A DNA stretch of 6,478 bases from an uncultured Chlorobiaceae bacterium (GTDB lineage: Bacteria; Bacteroidota; Chlorobiia; Chlorobiales; Chlorobiaceae): assembly GCA_903917955.1 (NCBI GenBank), contig CAIXCO010000387.1, forward strand, positions 1 through 6,478, in the 5' to 3' direction. Positions 1 to 6,124 of this stretch are shown here, in pieces. The notes beneath the pieces are model-generated. The model had not been told where the DNA came from. It made no database searches and saw nothing but the letters and a program-made list of their open reading frames with translations. Positions within the stretch are counted from its first letter, which is position 1, and every line of letters starts with the position of its first letter. A program made the translations under genes and the position numbers.

Positions 1-915
1 CGTGCCCTTGGCCTGAAGGCGTTGCGTCACACTTTTATTCCTACAATCACCTACACATGGAATCCTGCTTTTTCAGGCAGCGGGTATGATTACTCTCACC
101 ATCTTTATGACTGGCCCGGCCAGAACACGATTAATCCGGGTATTCCTGATGGTCAAAGCACGGTTGGCATTACGCTGAAAAATCTTTTTCATGGCAAGTT
201 CAAGGGTTCATCTTCTCTGACGGAAAAAGGCTCTGTGGAAGGAGAGTATTCAAGGCAGTTGCTCTCATTGACCGTTTCGACAGCCTACAATGCTGATGCT
301 GACTCCTTTCATCTTTCACCCTTGATTATTACGACTGCAAGCAATCTTCTTTCGGAGAATCTGCTTTTCAGTGCGGGCTCCATGTATGATTTTTACGGTT
401 ATGATTCGGTGACCGGCGTCAGGGTTAACCACTCCAACAGTGATGAGGGTGACGGGGTACTTCGTTTTGTCAAGGGGTTTCTCGATATGAGCGTCAGCTT
501 CCAGGGCGGTACCACTACATCAACGTCCCGATCGCCTATTATGATGAACACCCTTCAGACATTTTTTAACAGGGGGGAACTCAGCAACCTTGATGACAGC
601 CTGCCCTGGGAGCTTCGGTTTTCTCTTTTTCTGCAATCCGATCGCAGCAATCCTCTTGAGCCTGAGACAACCACACTGATCAATGCAGCGGCAAAAGCTG
701 CGCTCTCAAAAAATTGGCAGATGGCGCTCAATACCGGGTATGATTTTCACAATGGGGGAATGGTTTTACCCATGCTTCAACTTACCCGCAATCTTCATTG
801 CTGGCAGATGAGCGCTCAGTGGGTTCCTTTCGGCCAGTTCCGGAGCTATGCTCTCGAAATTGGCCTGAGGGCGCCCGAATTAAAGGATCTTCACATCAGG
901 CAGGGAGGGATGTGA
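1..915 (+). CDS. lptD: LptD-like LPS-assembly outer-membrane protein, C-terminal part (5' truncated)
   Basis: This frame is open from the first base and ends at TGA 913-915, followed at once by an in-frame TAA (tandem stop). The 304 visible residues are the C-terminal part of a beta-barrel protein. They show alternating polar and hydrophobic strands rich in Ser, Thr, Asn, Tyr and Phe, and only one Cys (about residue 267). Two segments resemble the LptD/OstA family as found in Bacteroidetes and Chlorobi: ALRHTFIPTITYTWNPAF near residues 7-24, and LTRNLHCWQMSAQWVPFG near 261-278, followed by a last strand YALEIGLRA. In that family the barrel inserts lipopolysaccharide into the outer leaflet of the outer membrane, working with LptE and the Lpt bridge. 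The N-terminal domain and signal peptide lie outside the window, so partners cannot be checked. The 3' end overlaps the convergent hydrolase gene. It could be another large outer-membrane barrel, but the C-terminal motif favours LptD. Confidence 0.75.
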   Translation, partial: RALGLKALRHTFIPTITYTWNPAFSGSGYDYSHHLYDWPGQNTINPGIPDGQSTVGITLKNLFHGKFKGSSSLTEKGSVEGEYSRQLLSLTVSTAYNADADSFHLSPLIITTASNLLSENLLFSAGSMYDFYGYDSVTGVRVNHSNSDEGDGVLRFVKGFLDMSVSFQGGTTTSTSRSPIMMNTLQTFFNRGELSNLDDSLPWELRFSLFLQSDRSNPLEPETTTLINAAAKAALSKNWQMALNTGYDFHNGGMVLPMLQLTRNLHCWQMSAQWVPFGQFRSYALEIGLRAPELKDLHIRQGGM

Positions 916-1819
916 TAAGCTGGCGTACCGTTGGGGGTTCAACACGTTCAAGGATCCATGCTAACCGTTTGTTGAACTCTTCATGGGCATCGTGGTGGAT
1001 GCAGTGCGATGCTTTGGGAATAATAAATGCTCCGGCCTGCGGCAGAAGCTGCTGAAATTCAGGGATGATTTTATGTGGCGGAAGTGCGCTGTCTTCCGCT
1101 CCCCAAACAAGATATGCCGGGCCGGTGTAATCGCAGGGTTTTGCGAGGTCGTCGAGCCTGAAATCAAGAGGCCTTTTTGAGGGTGAGAGGTAAGAGAATT
1201 GAGCGCCCTGATCCTGGATTGGCTGGGTGAACTGGTTGATCAGCTTGTCGTCAACCTTGCTCTGATTAAAGTAAGTCGGCATGAGGCTCTGACCCACGGC
1301 CACAGGATTTGCAAAGGCGGCCAAAAGCATTTCGCCGATAAGAGGTGAGGCAACGAGACCGAAAAAGAGATTACTCATACCATCCATCGTGTCTCCAAAC
1401 AGACCGGATGGGTTGACGAGCACCAGTGCCTTTATTTTTTCAGGCTGATGGTGGGCAAAGTAGATGGCGCTTGCGGCACCCATCGAGTGACCTACAATAA
1501 TGACCGAGTCAAGTTTTTTCAGGTAGAGAAACGTTTCAATCTGTGAGGCGAAGAGCTCAAGAGAGTAGCGTACATTGGGTTTTTGTGATTTTCCGAATCC
1601 GATCAAATCCATGGCATAGATTTTATGATCATCAGCAAATTCGGGGATATTCAGATCCCAGTGCTCAATCATTCCGCCGTAGCCATGAAGAAAAAGAATC
1701 GGAGTTTTTCCTTCATGATCCTCTCCGAACTCCTGCCAGCGGATTTTAGCCTCGTTTTGAGGGGAGAATTGCCACAGAAAATAGTGATCTTTTACAATGT
1801 CATTCATAATAAAAATCAT
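896..1819 (-). CDS. Alpha/beta-fold hydrolase
   Basis: This 307-residue protein has the full layout of an alpha/beta hydrolase. HGYGG (45-49) is the oxyanion-hole loop, and DLIGFGKS (71-78) is the typical segment after strand 4. GHSMG (110-114) is the nucleophile elbow with Ser112. WGAEDSALPP (239-248) carries the likely acid Asp243, and KASHCIHHDAHEEFN (269-283) carries the likely catalytic His272. Residues about 138-215 form the variable lid that sets substrate choice. No signal peptide is seen, so it is probably cytoplasmic. The N-terminal half (FLHGYGG..EHWDLNIPEF) looks like the plant/cyanobacterial pheophytinase-like branch, but that branch often has GNS rather than GHS at the elbow, so I give no substrate. 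Two starts are possible, ATG 1817-1819 and ATG 1805-1807 (MIFIM). Neither has a Shine-Dalgarno sequence, so the start is uncertain by four codons. The gene is divergent from the Rrf2 regulator and overlaps the lptD end by 20 bp. Confidence 0.9.
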   Translation of the reverse strand: MIFIMNDIVKDHYFLWQFSPQNEAKIRWQEFGEDHEGKTPILFLHGYGGMIEHWDLNIPEFADDHKIYAMDLIGFGKSQKPNVRYSLELFASQIETFLYLKKLDSVIIVGHSMGAASAIYFAHHQPEKIKALVLVNPSGLFGDTMDGMSNLFFGLVASPLIGEMLLAAFANPVAVGQSLMPTYFNQSKVDDKLINQFTQPIQDQGAQFSYLSPSKRPLDFRLDDLAKPCDYTGPAYLVWGAEDSALPPHKIIPEFQQLLPQAGAFIIPKASHCIHHDAHEEFNKRLAWILERVEPPTVRQLITSLPA

Positions 1820-1884
1820 TGATTGCGGATGATAAAACCGGACTGGAAAAGTAATATAGTTTTTTAAGAGAAGAGAAAAGATAT

Positions 1885-1928
1885 TAGGTTTTTATTGATA
1901 ATAGGGTTAAAATAGTCCTGTTTAACAA
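1885..1928. promoter_or_regulatory. Divergent promoter region with candidate Rrf2-type operator
   Basis: The 120-bp AT-rich gap between the hydrolase and the Rrf2 gene must hold both promoters. At its centre is an imperfect inverted repeat, ATAGGGTTA (1901-1909), AAA, TAGTCCTGT (1913-1921), with 6 of 9 arm positions pairing. The right side and centre (T-AAAA-T-AGTC) resemble half of the E. coli IscR type 1 site, while the left side fits poorly. For the regulator, TAAAAT (1908-1913) could be a -10 element, with no good -35. For the hydrolase on the minus strand, TATTAT (complement of 1898-1903) could be a -10 and TTGTTA (complement of 1923-1928) a -35 with a long 19-bp spacer. A regulator bound here would cover both. 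These calls rest on eye matching only. Confidence 0.3.
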
Positions 1929-1939
1929 AATTCAATCTT

Positions 1940-2353
1940 ATGCTTCAGGTCTCCAGAAAATTTGAATATGGGCTCCATGCGGTCACCTATCTGGCAACCA
2001 AGGGGCTTGGTCGGGTGGTAACAGTCAAGGAGATGGCCGATGAGATGGGCTTTTCACAGGAGTTCCTTTCGAAAGCGATGCAGAGTCTCAAAAGGGCAGG
2101 TATTGCCGCCTCTGTTCAGGGTGTAAAAGGGGGGTATATGCTTGGCAAATCGACTGATGCAATTACCGTTGCCGATATTGCCATTGCCATTGAGGGAGAG
2201 CCGCACCTGGTGCGCTGTGGAGTGAAGGCTGATCGCTGTGAAATTTTTTCATCCTGTCATCACAGGGGTTACATGAATACCCTGCAGCATAAAATACAGG
2301 TGCTTCTGGCGGCGACTACCGTTCACTCTCTCTTGAAAGAGGTTGCGGGGTGA
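1940..2353 (+). CDS. Rrf2/IscR-family transcriptional regulator with three-Cys cluster motif
   Basis: This 137-residue protein matches the Rrf2 family over its whole length. A winged helix-turn-helix occupies about residues 1-70: SRKFEYGLHAVTYLA is helix 1, VTVKEMADEMGFSQEFLSKAMQSLKRAGI (about 28-55) is the recognition region, and GVKGGYMLGK (61-70) is the wing, close to the GPGGGYLLGK of E. coli IscR. Next come a short linker and a dimerisation helix (about 112-135). Cys93, Cys100 and Cys106, with His107/His108 next to the last, sit where IscR binds its [2Fe-2S] cluster. The spacing is C-x6-C-x5-C rather than the C-x5-C-x5-C of IscR. The family senses Fe-S status, nitric oxide, redox state or cysteine supply, and which applies here cannot be told. 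There is no isc/suf gene beside it, so I do not call it iscR. ATG 1940 is chosen because it gives the standard N-terminus; no Shine-Dalgarno sequence precedes it. Autoregulation from the upstream palindrome is plausible. Confidence 0.93.
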   Translation: MLQVSRKFEYGLHAVTYLATKGLGRVVTVKEMADEMGFSQEFLSKAMQSLKRAGIAASVQGVKGGYMLGKSTDAITVADIAIAIEGEPHLVRCGVKADRCEIFSSCHHRGYMNTLQHKIQVLLAATTVHSLLKEVAG

Positions 2354-2418
2354 GCGTCCAGCGTACCAAAAAGTTTTTTAACTGAGCATCCCGCGCTTCG
2401 TTTCTTATCTTTCCCTGT

Positions 2419-2436
2419 AGGTCCGACCTTTTTTTT
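2419..2436 (+). terminator. Weak terminator-like element between the Rrf2 gene and uvrA
   Basis: AGGT (2419-2422) and ACCT (2426-2429) can pair across a CCG loop, and the stem runs directly into eight T residues (2429-2436). The order, hairpin then T-run, is that of an intrinsic terminator or attenuator, but a four-base-pair stem is too short to be convincing. If it works, it would partly separate uvrA transcription from the regulator gene. Confidence 0.25.
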
Positions 2437-2438
2437 GC

Positions 2439-2465
2439 ATGAACCCAGATGACATTACACTATGA
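2439..2465 (+). other. Possible 8-codon leader ORF overlapping the uvrA start
   Basis: ATG 2439-2441 opens a reading frame coding MNPDDITL and closes at TGA 2463-2465, overlapping the uvrA start codon as ATGA (2462-2465). This arrangement is typical of translational coupling. The leader has no visible Shine-Dalgarno sequence, and its length is short enough to arise by chance, so it is recorded as a possibility only. Confidence 0.2.
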
Positions 2466-5308
2466 CCACTCATAGGCTCAAAAATTCAGCCGTTGCTGAA
2501 ACGAGTCTGCCTGATATCGTCCTCAAAGGCATTAACACCCACAATCTCCGAAATATTTCGGTCTCGATTCCCCGTAACAAGTTCGTGGTGTTTACCGGAG
2601 TGAGCGGATCGGGCAAATCGAGCCTCGCCTTCGATACCCTCTATGCAGAAGGGCATCGTCGCTATGTTGAATCTCTCTCTGCCTACGTGCGCCAGTTTCT
2701 TGAACGCATGCCGAGGCCGGATATTGAAAGTGTGGAAGGAATTGCTCCAGCCATAGCCATTGAGCAGAAACCCATTCCGAAAAACCCCCGTTCAACGGTT
2801 GGTACCGTCTCCGAAATTTATGACTATCTCCGCCTCCTCTATGCCCGCATTGGCAAAATCTACTCTCGCGACACGAATGAGCTTGTGTTGCGTCATACTC
2901 CCGATGATGTGAGCCTGCAGGCTGGTTTTTTTGACGAGGGTACAAAATTTTATGCAGGATTCTTTTTTCCCGCCCATGAAGATGCTGGCCACCACACCTG
3001 TTCGGTAGAGGATGAAATTGCAAACCTTCTGAAAAAGGGCTTTTTCAGGGTGGTCGCCGGGGAGGAGACTCTTGACCTCAACCAGGATTCCGCCTGCAAG
3101 CGGGTGATTAAGATGGCAAATGCCGAGCGCACCACGCTTCTTGTGCTGGTCGACCGTTTTGTGGCGCGTGATGATGAAAAAGTGTTCAGCCGTGTTTCAC
3201 AGGCTGCCGAGAGCTGTTTCAATGAATCGGGAGGGTACGCCGTTTTGAAGGTTGTTGGAGGCAAAACCTACCTCTTCAGCGACCGGCTTGAACTGAACGG
3301 TATTGAGTATCAGGAGCCCTCTCCCCAACTGTTTGCCTTCAACTCTCCCATCGGCGCCTGTACGACCTGCCAGGGGTTTGGACGTATTGGTGGTATTGAT
3401 GAGGATGCCGTGGTGCCCGACAAGTCGCTCTCGATTGAAGAGGGGGCCATTGCCTGCTGGAATTCAGAAAAGTACCGCTGGAATCTTCAGGCCCTGCTTG
3501 AATTTGCCGATGCTCTTGGTATCCCGGCTGATAAGCCTTATGAAAAGCTCACATTCGGGCAGAAGGAGATTATCTGGAAGGGGACTTTGGATGGCCGTTA
3601 TGAGGGGATCTGGCCCTTTTTTGCTGAAATAGAGAAGGAGGCCGGTTACAAGATGCACTACCGTGTCTTTTTGAGCCGGTACCGTGGCTACGCAACCTGT
3701 CCCGATTGCGAAGGGAGTCGCCTTAATCCTGATGCGCGATTGGTCAGGGTTTCGGGCCGCCATATCAGCGAGGTTGCGCGCATGAACATTGGCGACGCCT
3801 CCGAGTTTTTCCGCAACCTCAACATTTCGCCCTTTGACCGCAAGGTGGCCGAAGTGGTACTGCAGGAGATCATCAAAAGGCTCGGCTATCTGCTCGATGT
3901 GGGGTTGAACTACCTCACCCTCGACCGTTTGACCCATACTTTGAGCGGAGGCGAGTTTCAGCGCATCAATCTTTCAACCTCCCTTGGTTCTCCGCTTGTG
4001 GGGGCCATCTATATACTTGACGAGCCGAGCATCGGGCTGCACCAGAGCGACTCTTCACGCCTCATTACGCTGCTCAGAAAGCTGCGTGACCTGGGCAATA
4101 CCGTCGTTGTTGTTGAGCATGACCGAGAAATCATTGAGGCTGCTGATGAGGTGATTGATCTCGGCCCCTATGCCGGTCGCCTCGGTGGCGAGGTGGTTTT
4201 TTGTGGTTCGGTGGCGGCTATGAAAGAGTCAGGCACCTCACTGACCGCTCAGTACCTTAACGGCATGAAACGGATAGCAATACCTGCCGTTCGTCGAACC
4301 GTCGATTTCAGCTCCTGCATTGAAATCACCGGCGCCATGCAGAACAATTTGAAAAATATTGATGTCCGCTTTCCCCTTGGCGTCATGACCTGCGTTACGG
4401 GGGTGAGTGGCTCAGGCAAGTCTACTCTGGTCAATGATATCCTTAACAAGGGGATTATGAAGGAGAAGGTTGGTCTGAAGGAGAAGGTCGGCACCCACCG
4501 CTCAATTTCAGGCGGATGGCTGGTTGACCGCGTGGAGCATGTCGATCAGTCGCCCATCGGAAAATCGAGCCGCAGTAACCCTGTGACCTACCTGAAGATA
4601 TTTGACGACATCCGCACCCTGTTTTCCCAAACAAAAGATGCGCGGCAAAGGGGGCTCAAGGCGGGCTATTTCTCCTTCAACATTCCCGGTGGCCGTTGTG
4701 AAACCTGTGCCGGAGAGGGGAGTGTCCACATTGAGATGCAGTTTCTTGCCGACATAGAGGCGGTCTGTGAGGATTGCAACGGTCTTCGCTACAAGGCCGA
4801 AACTCTTGAAGTGAAGTACAACGGGCTTTCTATCGCGGAGGTGCTTGCCCTGACGGTCGAGGAGGCCATCACCTTTTTCAGCAAAGAGAAGGCAATTGCC
4901 CGAAAACTTCTGGTACTTGATGAGGTGGGGCTTGGCTACATAAAGCTTGGCCAGTCTTCAAGCACCCTTTCCGGCGGTGAGGCGCAACGGCTCAAGCTGG
5001 CAAGCTTTATTGCCCATGCTGATACAGCGCACACCCTCTTTATTTTTGACGAGCCGACAACCGGTCTCCATTTTGAAGATATCAACAAGCTTATCTGCTG
5101 TTTTGAAAAACTTCTTGAGCAGAAGAATACCCTTGTGATTATTGAGCATAACCCCGATATCATCATGCAGGCCGATTGGGTTATCGACCTCGGACCGGGG
5201 GCGGGTGACAAAGGGGGAGCTCTTGTTGCAGAAGGAACGCCGGAGGAGATTGCACTCAGAACGGACTCCCTGACCGGTCGCTATCTCCAGCCTTCGCTCG
5301 AACGGTGA
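2462..5308 (+). CDS. uvrA: UvrABC excinuclease subunit A (DNA damage recognition ATPase)
   Basis: UvrA dimers scan DNA for bulky lesions and load UvrB in nucleotide excision repair. The 948 residues are near the family norm (about 940-960) and show both ABC modules. Module 1 has Walker A GVSGSGKSS (46-54), signature LSGGEFQR (494-501), Walker B YILDEPS (517-523) and H-loop His553. Module 2 has Walker A GVSGSGKST (647-655), signature LSGGEAQR (836-843), Walker B LFIFDEPT (859-866) and H-loop His896. The UvrB-binding region is present (about 132-285). One zinc site is Cys300/303 with Cys413/416; the essential one is Cys746/749 with Cys769/772 (C-x2-C-x19-C-x2-C). The extra zinc module usually made by CPxC/H after ARIG and CPxCG before the LFSFNSP segment has no cysteines here. 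The Gly-rich C-terminal tail of E. coli UvrA is absent. Homology starts near residue 19, so ATG 2462 adds a short N-terminal tail; no Shine-Dalgarno sequence is seen. It may be one of two UvrA paralogues in the genome. Confidence 0.97.
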   Translation: MTTHRLKNSAVAETSLPDIVLKGINTHNLRNISVSIPRNKFVVFTGVSGSGKSSLAFDTLYAEGHRRYVESLSAYVRQFLERMPRPDIESVEGIAPAIAIEQKPIPKNPRSTVGTVSEIYDYLRLLYARIGKIYSRDTNELVLRHTPDDVSLQAGFFDEGTKFYAGFFFPAHEDAGHHTCSVEDEIANLLKKGFFRVVAGEETLDLNQDSACKRVIKMANAERTTLLVLVDRFVARDDEKVFSRVSQAAESCFNESGGYAVLKVVGGKTYLFSDRLELNGIEYQEPSPQLFAFNSPIGACTTCQGFGRIGGIDEDAVVPDKSLSIEEGAIACWNSEKYRWNLQALLEFADALGIPADKPYEKLTFGQKEIIWKGTLDGRYEGIWPFFAEIEKEAGYKMHYRVFLSRYRGYATCPDCEGSRLNPDARLVRVSGRHISEVARMNIGDASEFFRNLNISPFDRKVAEVVLQEIIKRLGYLLDVGLNYLTLDRLTHTLSGGEFQRINLSTSLGSPLVGAIYILDEPSIGLHQSDSSRLITLLRKLRDLGNTVVVVEHDREIIEAADEVIDLGPYAGRLGGEVVFCGSVAAMKESGTSLTAQYLNGMKRIAIPAVRRTVDFSSCIEITGAMQNNLKNIDVRFPLGVMTCVTGVSGSGKSTLVNDILNKGIMKEKVGLKEKVGTHRSISGGWLVDRVEHVDQSPIGKSSRSNPVTYLKIFDDIRTLFSQTKDARQRGLKAGYFSFNIPGGRCETCAGEGSVHIEMQFLADIEAVCEDCNGLRYKAETLEVKYNGLSIAEVLALTVEEAITFFSKEKAIARKLLVLDEVGLGYIKLGQSSSTLSGGEAQRLKLASFIAHADTAHTLFIFDEPTTGLHFEDINKLICCFEKLLEQKNTLVIIEHNPDIIMQADWVIDLGPGAGDKGGALVAEGTPEEIALRTDSLTGRYLQPSLER
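4458..4491 (+). repeat. 18-bp-period tandem microduplication inside uvrA
   Basis: TGAAGGAGAAGGTTGG (4458-4473) is repeated with one mismatch at 4476-4491, an offset of 18 bp. It encodes MKEKVG then LKEKVG (residues 666-677). The repeat keeps frame and falls in the variable segment after the second Walker A, before the conserved DQSPIGKSSRSNP motif, where length differs between UvrA proteins. Confidence 0.7.
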
Positions 5309-5326
5309 CGGGGCATTTTACCCCCG
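5309..5326. terminator. GC-rich hairpin between convergent uvrA and the 5318-5608 gene
   Basis: CGGGG (5309-5313) pairs with CCCCG (5322-5326) across an eight-base AT-rich loop. It starts directly after the uvrA stop and covers the stop codon of the convergent gene, where a two-way terminator would be expected. Neither strand has a T-run after the stem, so it is at best a weak candidate. Confidence 0.3.
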
Positions 5327-5608
5327 CCAACCTCTTTCCGGATCCTCTTCACGCGCACCACCATGCAGCCTGATATGCGGATAGTGGGCTGCGGTGCGCT
5401 CTACCCAAACCGACTCTCCCTTGCTGAACTCGTTCTCGTTTTCGGTGACCGAGAGGCGGTTATTGGCCAGGGCCACTATTTCCTGCAAGAGAAGAGCGAA
5501 CTGCCGCTCTTCTGCGGTAGCCGTATTGTCGCGCATTTTTGACGTTATGCTTTGCAGCTTTTCCAGTGTGACTTTACCGATGGTACTGTAAGAGATTGGC
5601 TGGGTCAT
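5318..5608 (-). CDS. Small hypothetical protein, 96 residues
   Basis: I do not recognise this protein. It begins MTQPISYSTIGKVTLEKLQS and is soluble and charged, with no signal peptide, membrane segment or cysteine. Residues about 12-30 and 33-60 look like two amphipathic helices (KVTLEKLQSITSKM; AEERQFALLLQEIVALANNRL), followed by a polar linker and a charged, Gly/Arg-rich tail. The helical pattern and the tidy fit between neighbours (9 bp from the uvrA stop, 183 bp from groES, divergent from it) support a real gene. Against it, there is no Shine-Dalgarno sequence before ATG 5606-5608 and no family I can name. The overlapping plus-strand frame (5394-5591) has a less protein-like composition, rich in Ser and Arg. 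Its promoter would share the intergenic region with the CIRCE element, so HrcA could in principle affect it; that is inference. Confidence 0.6.
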   Translation of the reverse strand: MTQPISYSTIGKVTLEKLQSITSKMRDNTATAEERQFALLLQEIVALANNRLSVTENENEFSKGESVWVERTAAHYPHIRLHGGAREEDPERGWRG

Positions 5609-5681
5609 AATTGTTTTTCGTTGTGAAAAATATCTTCCCGGTGATAAAGAAATTCTTTGGAGGGAAGTGTAATTTTGTTAT

Positions 5682-5750
5682 TATTGACTGTTCCATTAGC
5701 ACTCGACCTCTTTGAGTGCTAATGGCATAAACCCTTTACTTAAGTCAATA
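5682..5750. repeat. Outer inverted repeat flanking CIRCE
   Basis: TATTGACT (5682-5689) is the exact reverse complement of AGTCAATA (5743-5750). The eight-base arms enclose the CIRCE palindrome, three bases from its extended left arm and 17 bases from its right arm. The centres differ by about 7 bp, so it is not simply a longer CIRCE. It may be chance, or a second binding site or stem; the left arm also contains a -35-like TTGACT. Confidence 0.45.
5696..5722 (+). promoter_or_regulatory. CIRCE operator (HrcA binding site) of the groESL operon
   Basis: The arms TTAGCACTC (5696-5704) and GAGTGCTAA (5714-5722) with a nine-base spacer match the CIRCE consensus exactly. Symmetry continues three more bases on each side (CCA 5693-5695, TGG 5723-5725), giving 12-bp arms. 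HrcA binds CIRCE as a dimer and represses chaperonin genes until heat stress draws GroEL away from it. The site lies 69 bp before the groES start, as expected for this operon. hrcA itself is not in the window. I could not fix the -10 element with confidence. Confidence 0.97.
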
Positions 5751-5791
5751 GTATCTTACTATTAAATCTAAAACCAAAACAAGAGAAAACA

Positions 5792-6079
5792 ATGAACTTG
5801 AAACCTTTATCTGATCGAGTTATTGTTAAGCCTGCAGCGGCGGAAGAAAAAACCAAAGGCGGCCTTTACATTCCTGATACCGGAAAAGAAAAGCCACAGT
5901 ATGGTGAAGTTGTTGCTGTAGGAGCAGGTAAAATTGCCGACAATGGCCAGTTGCTCGAAATGCAGGTCACGGTAGGCAGTAAAGTGCTGTATGGCAAATA
6001 TTCCGGTACCGAAGTAAGCGTGGAAGGCGAGGATTACCTCATCATGCGCGAGTCCGATATTTTTGCTATTCTCGGCTGA
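5792..6079 (+). CDS. groES: Co-chaperonin GroES (Cpn10)
   Basis: GroES forms the seven-subunit lid that caps the GroEL cage during ATP-driven protein folding in the cytoplasm. The 95 residues are the normal family length. The N-terminal strand MNLKPLSDRVIVKP is typical. The mobile loop (about 17-34) contains GGLYIPD (23-29), where LYI is the hydrophobic tripeptide that docks on GroEL (IVL in E. coli). GEVVAVGAGK (38-47) leads into the roof loop, and VGSKVLYGKYSGTEV with DYLIMRESDIFAIL completes the barrel. ATG 5792 gives the standard N-terminus. It is preceded by an A-rich leader (AAAACAAGAGAAAACA) with no true Shine-Dalgarno sequence, so it may be a weakly structured leader that recruits ribosomes directly. 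It is the first gene of the CIRCE-controlled operon, 45 bp before groEL. Confidence 0.98.
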   Translation: MNLKPLSDRVIVKPAAAEEKTKGGLYIPDTGKEKPQYGEVVAVGAGKIADNGQLLEMQVTVGSKVLYGKYSGTEVSVEGEDYLIMRESDIFAILG

Positions 6080-6108
6080 TCTGTCATTAACTTTTTTTAA
6101 AACCTACT

Positions 6109-6113
6109 GGAGG
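6109..6113 (+). promoter_or_regulatory. Shine-Dalgarno sequence of groEL
   Basis: GGAGG within TGGAGGAA lies 11 bases before the groEL ATG at 6125. It is the only strong ribosome binding site before any gene start in the window. It fits the need to make GroEL at a high level from the second position of the operon. Confidence 0.85.
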
Positions 6114-6124
6114 AACGCGTTACA

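Noticed and set aside
798..1055. Plus-strand 85-codon ORF spanning the end of lptD and the hydrolase gene
   Set aside because: It overlaps two well-supported genes in other frames and its composition (Ser, Arg, Trp and Cys rich) is not protein-like.
3464..3937. 157-codon minus-strand ORF inside uvrA
   Set aside because: It lies wholly within highly conserved uvrA coding sequence, has no start signals, and is a by-product of codon bias.
5646..5658. Small palindrome AAAGAAATTCTTT upstream of CIRCE
   Set aside because: It is short, AT-rich and easily met by chance; nothing ties it to a known regulator.
5659..5664. GGAGGG that looks like a ribosome binding site
   Set aside because: The only nearby start, GTG 5667-5669, is followed at once by TAA, so no gene uses it.
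5684..5689. TTGACT as the -35 of the groES promoter
   Set aside because: No acceptable -10 hexamer lies 16-18 bases downstream; that space is filled by the CIRCE element. I could not place the promoter and do not list it as a feature.
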